A stretch of 64,000 bases of DNA, taken from Ochromonas danica. Its lineage: Eukaryota; Sar; Chrysophyceae; Chromulinales; Chromulinaceae. This document shows positions 53,090-62,007 of this stretch, piece after piece. The DNA is taken from assembly GCA_015146655.1 (NCBI GenBank), contig VKHL01000125.1, positions 1 to 64,000 on the forward strand, read 5' to 3'. A program made the position numbers and the translations under genes. Every line of letters begins with the position of its first letter. The first letter of the stretch is position 1. The notes beneath the pieces were generated by a model. It saw only the letters and a program-made list of their open reading frames with translations, searched no databases and was not told the origin of the DNA.

Positions 53090-54962
53090 TTACAATAAAG
53101 CAGCGAAAGCCATGGCAACTGCTGCAGCACCTGGATCAGGAGTGCCTTGAAGAAGCTCATACGAAACATAATTAGCACGACCAGCTAGACTATGCATTGT
53201 CTTGGTTTCCTCTTCACCACCTTTTGCAGCCGCAATAGCTTCGCTGAGAGAGCCACCATTCTTGAAGACATCAATAGCTGGAAGGAAGGCATCTACCATA
53301 GTTCGCATTCCTCGTTGAGCTCCACCATAGAGTTGAATTGCTTGCACACCAGCAATTAAAGCATCAACCCAATCTTGTGCCTCTGATTTCCCTCTCTAAA
53401 TGAAAGAAGAAACTGATTTAGAAAGACGTAATGTACAAATAAGCATGACAAGCTAACCGACCTTGTTCGAGAAAGTGGAGGCCTTAGCACGAAAGAGAAT
53501 TTCCAATAAAACACCTGAAGTACCACCCATAACTTCGCTAATACCATCAGCAATTGAGTTACACAATATCATCGTATTATGAGAGGTTCTTCCTGACTTC
53601 TCAATATCATTGAGAATCTTCCATACTTTTTCAGCACCTTTCTTCATGACAAGACCACAATCACCATCACCACAGATATTATCATACGCTGTTAATTGAC
53701 TTTCTGCATTGATTAACACTTCACAAATACGTTTTCCTAACTCAATTACAGTATTATCAGTGAATGAGAAATTATCCGGTGATTGAGATTGGATAGAGGA
53801 TGATGAGTTTGATTGTACACTATGCGTGCGAGCAGACAGATCATTGATCACATCTTTTGCATGACTTCCAGCTTGCCATCCAGGAGCATCTGTTACTGTA
53901 TCAAGATATTGTAAAATACTATCTTCATTTGTCTTGACTCGAAGAAGTGTCAAAGATAAACCAATCATATCTAAAGAGGTCATGAAAGGTCCACTGTACA
54001 GACGAACCACTCGAATGCCTTGCTTTATCAGAGCTTCTACAATAACTTTCGTCATAATAGATAGTTCCAATGCAGGTAAAGAACCAAGATTATTAACCAT
54101 GACTGCAGCTGTTTCATCATTACCGATCGGCAAACGTGCCAGAACACCTTCCACAAGAATAGTCGCTACTGAAGAAGCAGTTTGACTTGCTGGTAGGATC
54201 TGCTTTTCTCGTCCTGGTTCACCATGAATACCCATACCTACCTCACAAGAGTGTGCTTCATGAAGACGTTCAGTGGTAGCTGTGCTACCAGGAATCGTGC
54301 AAGTCGACAAGGCAATACCCAAAGTTCCCATATTAGAGATGGCAGATTGGACAATGTCAACAATTTCATCCAATGAAGCTCCTCTAACAGCTAAAGCACC
54401 AGCAATCTTATGAGCAAAGACAGTTCCAGCAATACCACGTCCTCCTGTAATACCCTTGCCAGGAGGAAGAGCAATATCATCATCAACCACCACCATACGT
54501 GTCTGAATACCTTCTGTTTTCGCTTTTTCAGCAGCAATGCCAAAATTCAGACGATCACCTGTATAGTTCTTGACAATCAAAAGCACTCCTTTTGGTCCAG
54601 CCACTGCCCGAATGGCAGCTAGAATAGAGTTAACAGAAGGAGAAGCAAAAACATTTCCAAGAACAGCACCACTTAGCATTCCTTGACCAATATATCCTGC
54701 ATGTGCAGGTTCATGACCAGATCCACCACCTAAACAGTCAAATACAAAGTCTATTAAAAGGAAGTTCTAATACCAAAAACATCATCATTCTTTTACCTGA
54801 AAGTAAGGTGACTTCTTGTTGTTTTACAGTGTCAATATCATGACGAAGTAGAACATTCCATCCTTCTAAACGAATTAATTGTGGATATGCATAAAGCATA
54901 CCAATTACCATGTCATCAACACAGTGATCTACATTATCAATAAGCTTCTTGGTATTATTCAT
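53090..54962 (-). CDS. DAK1: Dihydroxyacetone kinase (ATP-dependent)
   Basis: Three exons: 54962-54797, 54729-53462, 53395-53090; 579 residues, the usual length of the fused K+L kinase. The DhaK part has GGGSGHEPAHAGYIG, built across the first splice junction, PKGVLLIVKNYTGDRLNFGI and GMGIHGEPG, whose His binds the substrate covalently. The DhaL part has TAYDNICGDGDCGLVMKKG, the Asp-rich metal and ATP site, and in exon 3 GAQRGMRTMVDAFLPA. The enzyme phosphorylates dihydroxyacetone to DHAP in the cytosol; in animals the same protein can also form FMN cyclic phosphate. The donor of the second intron is the less common AAG|GTCGGT. It is divergent from the asparaginase-like gene with only about 180 bp between start codons. 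Confidence 0.95.
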
Positions 54963-55141
54963 TGTAGACGAACAACAAGGATTGATTAGATTTCCTGGCT
55001 TAGACTAATTCTATTCAACAACAATGCTGCCGCACAAGATCAACCAGAGCTAAAACTTACATCTTCCTCACTAAAACACCTAAAAGTAAGATATATAACC
55101 ATGACTCTATAATTAACTTAAGAAGAATTTGACTGACTAAC
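54963..55141. promoter_or_regulatory. Short divergent promoter, DAK1 / aspartylglucosaminidase
   Basis: 179 bp between opposite start codons, so the two genes must share control sequences. AT-rich near 55090-55135 (ATATATAACC at 55091-55100). No clear factor site. Confidence 0.4.
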
Positions 55142-56236
55142 ATGGATGCAATAACAACGACAACAACAACCACAATGAGATCTGTCAGTATTTTGAATGG
55201 TCTTCTTGCTATGATTGTCGCATTAGATCCAACAGTAGTAGAATCATCAAAATCTCTTACATTAAAGACACCTTGTGCAGTTGCTACTTGGGATTTTGGT
55301 AGATTAGCACTTGAACAAAGTGCTCCTCTGTTAGAAGCTGGAAAAACTGCAGTTGATGCAGTAGAAGTTGGTATTCGAACTGTTGAATTAGATACTCAGG
55401 ATCAATACTATGTTGGAGTAGGTGGATTTCCTAATGCATTAGGTGTAATGGAATTAGATGCTGCTATCATGGACCATCATTGTCGTTATGGAGCAGTAAT
55501 GAGTATTCCACGTATTACTACACCTATTTCAGTTGCACGAAGTATTATGGAAAAATGTCCACATAATATTCTTACTGGAGAAGGTGCCTTTTATTGGGCA
55601 GAAAAGATGGGTTTCCATGCAGAAGAAGTTCTTACACCAGAAGCACGAACTGCATGGGAAGAATGGATTCGTACGAAACAACAATCACCATCACCTACTT
55701 CTATAGGTAATAGTATTAATAGCAGAGGCATAGATGATGATGGTGATGATGAGCAACATGATACTATAGGAATGATCTGTCTTGATCAACATGGTCATCT
55801 CTCTGCTGGAACATCTACTTCAGGTTGGCGATTTAAATTACCAGGACGTGTTGGTGATTCACCTGTAATAGGAAGTGGATTATATTGTGATGGTGAAGTT
55901 GGTGCAGCAGTTGCTACAGGAGATGGTGAAGAAATTATGAGAACGTGTGCAACCTGTTTGGTTGTAGAGTGGATGCGACAAGGTGTGGATGTGCAAGAAG
56001 CTTGTCGACGTGCTATTGATCGTATCATGCGATTAACACCATCGCATCCAGAAGGTATGCATGATACACGAGTTGTAGGGATTGTGGCAATGGATAAAGA
56101 AGGTAAAATAGGAGCTGCCTCATCATTAGATGAGAAGAATCCTCATCGTGGACGACCATTCTTCCCTGTTGCCTATTGGAGACCTTCCACTGGTCATGCT
56201 ATCTTAGAAGCTTCTCGGGAAGGAGCATCCATATAG
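55142..56236 (+). CDS. AGA: N4-(beta-N-acetylglucosaminyl)-L-asparaginase (aspartylglucosaminidase)
   Basis: A single exon of 364 residues. Residues about 25-200 form the alpha part (CAVATWDFGRLALEQ, VGVGGFPNALGVMELDAAIM). DTIGMI at about 205 marks autocleavage: the Thr after Asp becomes the N-terminal nucleophile of the beta part. GWRFKLPGRVGDSPVIGSGL followed by YCDGEVGAAVATGDGE is the family substrate-site block. The enzyme removes the sugar-linked Asn from glycoprotein remnants, normally in lysosomes or vacuoles. The N terminus has a modest hydrophobic stretch (SILNGLLAMIVALDPTVV) that may be a signal sequence. A Ser/Asp-rich insert precedes the cleavage site. Its stop codon is only 31 bp from the stop of the convergent LAS1 gene. 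Confidence 0.92.
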   Translation: MDAITTTTTTTMRSVSILNGLLAMIVALDPTVVESSKSLTLKTPCAVATWDFGRLALEQSAPLLEAGKTAVDAVEVGIRTVELDTQDQYYVGVGGFPNALGVMELDAAIMDHHCRYGAVMSIPRITTPISVARSIMEKCPHNILTGEGAFYWAEKMGFHAEEVLTPEARTAWEEWIRTKQQSPSPTSIGNSINSRGIDDDGDDEQHDTIGMICLDQHGHLSAGTSTSGWRFKLPGRVGDSPVIGSGLYCDGEVGAAVATGDGEEIMRTCATCLVVEWMRQGVDVQEACRRAIDRIMRLTPSHPEGMHDTRVVGIVAMDKEGKIGAASSLDEKNPHRGRPFFPVAYWRPSTGHAILEASREGASI

Positions 56237-56267
56237 CAACATAGCAAAACAACTCTTGGTTGTTCAT

Positions 56268-58169
56268 TTAGCTTAACTGAGAACTAGTACTAGTATCATA
56301 TTGAATCAGATGTAACTGAGGTGCTTCTGACCGACCTGGTAACAATCCCATAGGCCAAATGGGGTAATCAACACAAATACTGACAAAGTCTTTCTTCTCT
56401 CCAAGTCGTAACTCATTGATAGTAACATCATGTTCTTCCTTCTTTACCTCATTCTTCTGTTGTATTCCCATAGTTGATGATACCTTCTGTTGTATATGTT
56501 GTACTGGAGCATTATTAGATGTCTTTGCACGCTTGGATGGTCTAGAAGAGATAGAATTAAGCCATGCTTCCATCTCATCAATTGTTTTCCTATCTTCACT
56601 GTGTTCTTCTCTAGGAATACATGCTTCTTCCTCTTCCTCCTCCTCCATCATGACTAATGGCTCTACCTTCTCTTCTTCTACCTTCTCTTCTTCTACCTTC
56701 TCTGCTGGTCGTTTCTGATCTTTCCTAATTCGAGTAGCAGATCCAGTTCGAATACTAACTTTAGTTAAGATATCAATCACAGATTTTATCTTAGCCTGTA
56801 AGAGAGTAGAATGTTGAGCTGAAGATTGTAAATCAATCAATAATCCTTGTAAACATGGTAAGAAAGGTAAGGTCATTCGTGATGCATGACTACGAATTAA
56901 TCTTTCACATTCTAATAACCATTCAATCAGAATATCCATCTTCAATACTTCTGCTTGTTGATCAATTGAAGACTCATCACCAAGTCTAGAGAGATGACAT
57001 GATGTTTTGACTAATTGCTCTGCAATCCCATAGAGTAATTGATGTAAAGCACCAGGAAGAACTTGTTGTGGTAATGATAGAAGACTTTTCTTCCATCCTT
57101 GAATATGATTTCTCACTTTATGAAGAATTGATGTCTTCTTTTTGTCTTTCTTCTTCTTTGTCTTCATCTCTACATCTGCTGATATTACCTTGTCATTGTC
57201 ATTGTCATCCACTACACCATCACCACCACCTTCAGTAACAGTAGCATTCTCTCTTTCTTCATTTACTATCTCATTAACAGCTTCTTCTTCTTCTTCTCTT
57301 TCTCTCTCTTCTACTCTGGCTTCAACTTCTTCTCCTTCTTTCTCATTCAACGTAGAGGAAGGTGGCAGATGTTCTGTTTCATCACCACCACTCATTATAA
57401 CCTCATTACCACTACCACCAGTGTTATCATTACCTACACCATCATCTCTAGTTACAACCTCACTATTAGCATGCGTGGGAAGGATTTCTTCGACTACTAC
57501 CTCTACCACCTCAGTGAGTTGTTGTGTAAAGGCAAGAGAAGAAGAAAGCAAACAAGGCACTAAGAAGTCACTAAACCAGATAGATGAACAATCTTCAACT
57601 TTCTCTTTTTGAAATGATCCTTGCATAGACTTTTTATTCAACTTCTCTAATTCTTCATATTGTGGTTTCCAATAATGTTTTTCATACCAAGTAAGTAGAT
57701 AACGACAAGCAGCACGTAAAACAGAAAGGGATGGGAGATGACCATGTGTTGCATCATGTCGTAGTTCTACAATCCATCCTGGTAATCCTAATTCTTCAGC
57801 AATAGTTAAAATAGATCGAACATAATAACCTTGTTGACTAGGTTCTGTTATTCCATTAATAGCACGAATGATAGTTAAAGAATAAAGCAAAGTTAACTCA
57901 TGATCTTGATAAAAGAAGATTGGGTGAGGAATGTGCTCATGTTCAAGATGAAGTTGAGATAAGACAGGATCTTTCATCATAAGGTCAACCATCTCAGCTG
58001 TGATATCAACAGAATGAGGAATATGTTGTCTTGCTCGCCACATAGCAATCACATCTTGACAATGAACTAATTCGAAAAGTCGTTCTTTTGGAGACAGATC
58101 TAATAGAACACGTTTAACATAAAGCCATTCATTCCATGAAGAAAATGAACCAAGTCGAAAACAAGCCAT
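56268..58169 (-). CDS. LAS1L: LAS1-like pre-rRNA processing endoribonuclease
   Basis: A single exon of 633 residues from the ATG at 58169; the open frame extends 9 bases more but only through GTG. The N-terminal 190 residues are the HEPN nuclease domain: SWNEWLYVKRVLLDLSPK, then LGLPGWIVELRHDATHGHLP with the R-H-x-T-H active site, and LPSLSVLRAACRYLLTWYEK. In yeast and animals LAS1 cuts ITS2 in pre-60S particles together with the kinase Grc3/NOL9. The middle is a long acidic and Val-rich disordered segment (about 225-330), and the C-terminal part has helical LAS1-like segments and further acidic stretches. Nuclear or nucleolar location is expected. Confidence 0.9.
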   Translation of the reverse strand: MACFRLGSFSSWNEWLYVKRVLLDLSPKERLFELVHCQDVIAMWRARQHIPHSVDITAEMVDLMMKDPVLSQLHLEHEHIPHPIFFYQDHELTLLYSLTIIRAINGITEPSQQGYYVRSILTIAEELGLPGWIVELRHDATHGHLPSLSVLRAACRYLLTWYEKHYWKPQYEELEKLNKKSMQGSFQKEKVEDCSSIWFSDFLVPCLLSSSLAFTQQLTEVVEVVVEEILPTHANSEVVTRDDGVGNDNTGGSGNEVIMSGGDETEHLPPSSTLNEKEGEEVEARVEEREREEEEEAVNEIVNEERENATVTEGGGDGVVDDNDNDKVISADVEMKTKKKKDKKKTSILHKVRNHIQGWKKSLLSLPQQVLPGALHQLLYGIAEQLVKTSCHLSRLGDESSIDQQAEVLKMDILIEWLLECERLIRSHASRMTLPFLPCLQGLLIDLQSSAQHSTLLQAKIKSVIDILTKVSIRTGSATRIRKDQKRPAEKVEEEKVEEEKVEPLVMMEEEEEEEACIPREEHSEDRKTIDEMEAWLNSISSRPSKRAKTSNNAPVQHIQQKVSSTMGIQQKNEVKKEEHDVTINELRLGEKKDFVSICVDYPIWPMGLLPGRSEAPQLHLIQYDTSTSSQLS

Positions 58170-58641
58170 GGTTAACACTTTTGGTTTGATTTGATGATTT
58201 GATGGTTTTGAAGGGAGGGAAAACGAAAAACTCTCCGAGAAACAGTTTCATAAACTCGTTTATCGAAAACATGCATGTGGGATGATTGTTGAGAAGCTTG
58301 GGTCTAAGACTACTGACTATGCGAGGTCTAGCCCATCTTGTGAGTCTCAAAGCACAAACTTGTCAATGTTCTGTATTGACGTTGATAAACAATTAAATAG
58401 TGAGATGGTTGGTCACACCAATTAGCCACAGCCACACTATACGTAAGTGAACTCTATTTTACTTAAACTGGGATTAACTTAATAGCTTAATTCCCAACAA
58501 TGATGTATGATTCCCAGCGGTTGGATTAGTAAGTCTAATAAAAGAATAGCCAACTAGGCAATAATTTTTGAGTTCTATTTCATCTTTAGATAATGGTAGT
58601 TGAGATTAGTAGTTATACAATTAGTTATGTTTTCTCGTTTA
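58170..58641. other. Intergenic region
   Basis: About 470 bp upstream of LAS1 and downstream of the next minus-strand gene. AT-rich with no gene-like frame; the LAS1 promoter should lie at its left. Confidence 0.45.
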
Positions 58642-60444
58642 TCAAAAGCAAGCTATGCTAGATGAGCAGTTTACGAAAACATGATGATGAGAAAGACGAC
58701 AAACCTCTTTCTGCAAGATAACAACTAAGGACTTATTAGCATATAGACTGCCATAATCAACAAAAAATAACAACGGAATTTCTTGTCCATATCCAACATC
58801 TCGTGGAGTAGAATAGAGAATACGATCACGATATAACCCATCCAAATCTAGTCGAAATTTCATACTTACATCATGCCAGAGTGATAATGAAGTCGGCTTG
58901 ACAGGAAACATCTCAATCAAATATCGATATTCGTGTAATAACTTGGCTATCTTATCAAAAGAGTGAGGAAGTTCATCATAGCTTGGATGAATGGAACAAT
59001 TATGAACATAAGCAATGGTGCGTAATGCAACCAAGCTATCATAAGCAGTTTTACCAATCGCAACATTCTCTCGGTGACGAAAAGCAGTTTCAATATCAGG
59101 AATCCCACTACAATTTAACCCAATGACCTCACATAATATCACTTGTGCGATATCCTTTTGAGCTATTCGTACTCCAGCATAATCAATAATAGTCAAAGAT
59201 TCCTTCCCAAACACTTGTTCAAATCTTGGTAGAATTCTACTTAAACTATCTAATCCATAATCTATTTTAAGACTATCATAATATGTTGTAAGGAATTCAG
59301 CAAAAGAGGATAATTCACTATAAGATCGTTTAGCTTTCTCTGCGTAAGCAGATTGTAAACGAAGAAAATAATCTCGAGCAACAGCAATGACACGAATTAT
59401 AACTTTCTTGTTGTTAGACAATGATAAAATAGTAGATTGAAACCTTCGAAGAGCATCTGCATCAAACCTATCAAAGGTTTCTGAAGAGATGACCATAGAA
59501 GGGTAATGTTGATAGCAATGGCTTATTTTGTCTAGTATTGTTGTCAGAGTGTGAAGAGATTTGTTTTCGTAGATAGTTAAAGCTAAATCATGAAAGCGTT
59601 TGGAATGATCGCCAGGCCAACACAATCCTTGACTTTCAAGAGAAGTTGCAAAAGTGTTCAAGATTGATTGAATATGGGTTGTTCCTGTCTTGTGTGGACC
59701 AATATGGAGATATATCGTTGTCGTTGTTGGTACTGGTGGTGCTGGTGCTGATACTGGCTGAGTTGGTACTGGCTGTGTTGGTACTGGTACTGGCTGTGTT
59801 GGTACTGGTACTGGCGCTAGCTGCGTTGGTACTGGTACTGGCTGTGTTGGTACTGGTACTGGCGGTGCTGGTGCTGGTACTGGCTGTGTTGGTACTGGTA
59901 CTGGCGGTGCTGGTGCTGGTACTGGCGGTGCTGATGCTGGTGCTGGCGGTTCTGGTACTGGCACTGGCTGCGTTAGTACAGGTACTGGCGGTGCTGGTAC
60001 TGGCACTGGCTGCGTTGGTACTGGTACTGGCGGTGCTGGTACAGGTACTGGCTGCGTTGGTACTGGTACTGATACTGGCGGTGCTGGTACTGGCTGCGTT
60101 GGTACTGGTACTGGCGGTGCTGGTGCTGGTACTGGCTGTGTTGGTACAGATACTGGCGGTGCTGGTGCTGGAACTGGCTGCGTTGGTGCTGGTGCTGGTA
60201 CTGGCTGTGTTGGTGCTGGTACTGGCGGTGCTGCTGCCGACACTGGCGTTGGTACTGGTACTGGCTGCGTTGGTGCTGGTACTGGCGGCGTGGGTGCTGG
60301 TACTGGCGGTGCTGGTGTTGTCATCGTTGTCGGGTTAGAAGGAATGGATAGGGGCGAAGATGGCGGAATGACTTGATCCGACAAGCTTCTTGAAAAGCAG
60401 GTTATGATCAGTAATAATAGCAGGCATGGCGAAAACAACATCAT
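58642..60444 (-). CDS. Sulfotransferase-like protein on a Pro-rich repeat stalk
   Basis: A single exon; I take the ATG at 60444 (600 residues), since MMLFSPCLLLLLIITCFSRS is a good signal anchor and the 70 residues upstream are irregular. Residues about 40-245 are a proline-rich array of units such as VPAPTQP, VPVPTQP and APPVPAP. Then comes a sulfotransferase fold: IYLHIGPHKTGTTHIQSILN, the 5'-phosphosulfate loop, FHDLALTIYENKS, MVISSETFDRFDADAL and VIAVARDYFLRLQSAYAEK, the 3'-phosphate region with its Arg and Ser spacing. The layout of anchor, stalk and catalytic head suits a Golgi type II glycan sulfotransferase. A C-terminal CRLSHHHVFVNCSSSIACF tail is unusual. Divergent from the FCP at 60677. 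Confidence 0.82.
   Translation of the reverse strand: MMLFSPCLLLLLIITCFSRSLSDQVIPPSSPLSIPSNPTTMTTPAPPVPAPTPPVPAPTQPVPVPTPVSAAAPPVPAPTQPVPAPAPTQPVPAPAPPVSVPTQPVPAPAPPVPVPTQPVPAPPVSVPVPTQPVPVPAPPVPVPTQPVPVPAPPVPVLTQPVPVPEPPAPASAPPVPAPAPPVPVPTQPVPAPAPPVPVPTQPVPVPTQLAPVPVPTQPVPVPTQPVPTQPVSAPAPPVPTTTTIYLHIGPHKTGTTHIQSILNTFATSLESQGLCWPGDHSKRFHDLALTIYENKSLHTLTTILDKISHCYQHYPSMVISSETFDRFDADALRRFQSTILSLSNNKKVIIRVIAVARDYFLRLQSAYAEKAKRSYSELSSFAEFLTTYYDSLKIDYGLDSLSRILPRFEQVFGKESLTIIDYAGVRIAQKDIAQVILCEVIGLNCSGIPDIETAFRHRENVAIGKTAYDSLVALRTIAYVHNCSIHPSYDELPHSFDKIAKLLHEYRYLIEMFPVKPTSLSLWHDVSMKFRLDLDGLYRDRILYSTPRDVGYGQEIPLLFFVDYGSLYANKSLVVILQKEVCRLSHHHVFVNCSSSIACF
59735..60330 (-). repeat. Coding minisatellite for the Pro-Val-Pro-(Ala/Val)-Pro stalk
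   Basis: Short GGTACTGG/GGTGCTGG-type units (CCAGTACC on the coding strand) repeated about 60 times with units of 6, 15 and 21 bp. It is GC-richer than the flanks and open in several frames on both strands. A mutable array; length differences between strains are to be expected. Confidence 0.9.
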
Positions 60445-60676
60445 CTTTCCGATTGTGACAATGAAAATCGGATGTTGCGCGGTTTCTTGCCCATCCGAGA
60501 CAAGGCGTTTATCAGCGGGGAGAGGGTGTTTGTTTAGACTGTTTCTGTGCTGACGTCGCCTCCCTTCTGTCTGCTGGCCTTCTTGAAGATCAACTGCTTG
60601 GCGATCTTTCGCCGTCGGCATCGCCATCATCCTTCTGCTCATAATCAAAACCAACCCTCAACCAAGTCAAATAAAA
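60445..60676. promoter_or_regulatory. Divergent promoter, sulfotransferase-like / FCP
   Basis: 232 bp, more GC-rich than other promoters in the window. No TATA box or repeat was recognised. The FCP side is probably strong given the codon bias of that gene. Confidence 0.4.
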
Positions 60677-61270
60677 ATGTTCCGTGCTCTTGCTATCATC
60701 GCTTCTCTCATTGGCGCCTCTGCCTTCGCCCCTATGGCTCGCCGTGCTACCTCCTCTTCCCTCAAGATGTCCTTCGAGACCGAGGCTGGTGTGACTGCTC
60801 CTGCTGGTTTCTTCGACCCTCTTGGTCTGTCCAAGGACATCGACCAGGCTACCTTCGAGCAGTACCGCGAGTCTGAGTTGAAGCACGGCCGTGTTGCTCA
60901 GTTGGCTGTCCTCGGCTACATCGTGCCTGAGATCTTCAAGTTCCCTGGCGATATCGCTCCTGGCATCACCTTCGACTCCATCCCCAACGGTGTCGCTGCC
61001 ATCCAGGCTGTCCCTGCTCTTGGCTGGGCTCAGATCTTCTTCTTGATCGGTGCTGTGGACTACCGTGGCTACTTGGTGTTGGGTGATACTGAGGGCAAGG
61101 GCAAGACTCCTGAGGAGCTCAAGAAGGCTCGTGACCAGGAGTTGAACCACGGCCGTCTTGCTATGTTGGCCATCTTGGAGCTCCTCCGCCACGACTCTCA
61201 GCAGTTGATTGGCGGTCTGTACCAGGGCGAGCACTTGATCACTGGTCTTCCTTTCCTCTATGGCAACTAA
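60677..61270 (+). CDS. Highly codon-biased FCP light-harvesting protein
   Basis: A single exon of 197 residues. Signal peptide MFRALAIIASLIGASAFAP holds the textbook GASAF|AP cut motif of ochrophyte plastid proteins, followed by a short Arg/Ser transit stretch. Helix 1 is at ESELKHGRVAQLAVLGYIV, the middle helix at LGWAQIFFLIGAVDY, and helix 3 at DQELNHGRLAMLAILELL. It binds chlorophylls a/c and fucoxanthin in thylakoid antennae. Codons end almost always in C or G for Phe, Lys, Glu, Ile, Asp and Leu (TTG/CTC/CTT), unlike all neighbours. That is the usual mark of very strong expression; recent transfer is less likely because the leader is native in type. The FCP at 18251 lacks this bias. Confidence 0.97.
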   Translation: MFRALAIIASLIGASAFAPMARRATSSSLKMSFETEAGVTAPAGFFDPLGLSKDIDQATFEQYRESELKHGRVAQLAVLGYIVPEIFKFPGDIAPGITFDSIPNGVAAIQAVPALGWAQIFFLIGAVDYRGYLVLGDTEGKGKTPEELKKARDQELNHGRLAMLAILELLRHDSQQLIGGLYQGEHLITGLPFLYGN

Positions 61271-62007
61271 GCGTCTGAGTGGTTGGTTCTGATTAACCAT
61301 CCCTTATTCATGTTGCTTCTTTTCCAAACATTCCAACGACCCAACCACCTTCCTTATTAAGCAAAGCTTCTGTGTGGATGACACAGTTTGCCAAGCACTC
61401 CCTTTATACCTATTCTACTTAATAAGCACCAAACTATCTTTGCTGATGACGTTAGTGCAGTCAATGTCCCTTCACCATTACATTTAACACCTTAAGCAAA
61501 GTCACTTTGCAACCCCAACTGAAGATATTGTGAATTGTTTTCTCTTGAGTAGGAACCACATTGTTAAACAATGCAAATGCCTGAAGTTCAATCGAACGGA
61601 TTTCTCGCCACTCTGGGCTTTGAGTGATGCGGGTCATCTCAAATGCTTGCTCTGGTAAAGAAAATGTAACTGCTTGCTCTGGTCTGCCTAGAATATGACC
61701 GATGTGGAAGCAATCTGAGCAGATATCACCTACAACACCTACAATATGTGATCTTCAAAGAACAAAAGAAGCTTGAGATCTTGTTTAGTTCTTTGTTATT
61801 TCCAAGTCGATGGCTTTGGTGAGGTTTCTAGCAGGGCTTGTCCGGGGAATTCCGTGGAATTCCATGGAAAAAGTGCCGAAACTGTCAATTTGGAATTCGT
61901 TGCTGCATGACACAATAAATGACAACAAAACAAATAATAAATAATACAAACAAACAATCAAATAAATCTCCAAGTTTAATATTAATAATCAAGAATTACT
62001 ACTGTCA
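61271..62007. promoter_or_regulatory. Intergenic region with TTCCATGGAA element
   Basis: About 740 bp between the FCP and the LRR gene. It holds GGGGAATTCCGTGGAATTCC at 61845-61863 running into a 10-bp palindrome TTCCATGGAA at 61860-61869, about 140 bp before the LRR start codon, and AT-rich AAATAATAAATAATAC at 61931-61947. No gene seen. Confidence 0.45.

Noticed and set aside
59735-60330. Regular short repeats as a possible CRISPR-like array
   Set aside because: Units are 6-21 bp without unique spacers, and they are in frame within a coding region of a eukaryotic gene.
59646-60338. Forward-strand frame of 230 codons rich in Leu, Val and Ala (looks like a membrane protein)
   Set aside because: It is the antisense of the Pro-rich minisatellite of the sulfotransferase-like gene; the pattern LVLAVLVL is simply the reverse complement of the repeat.
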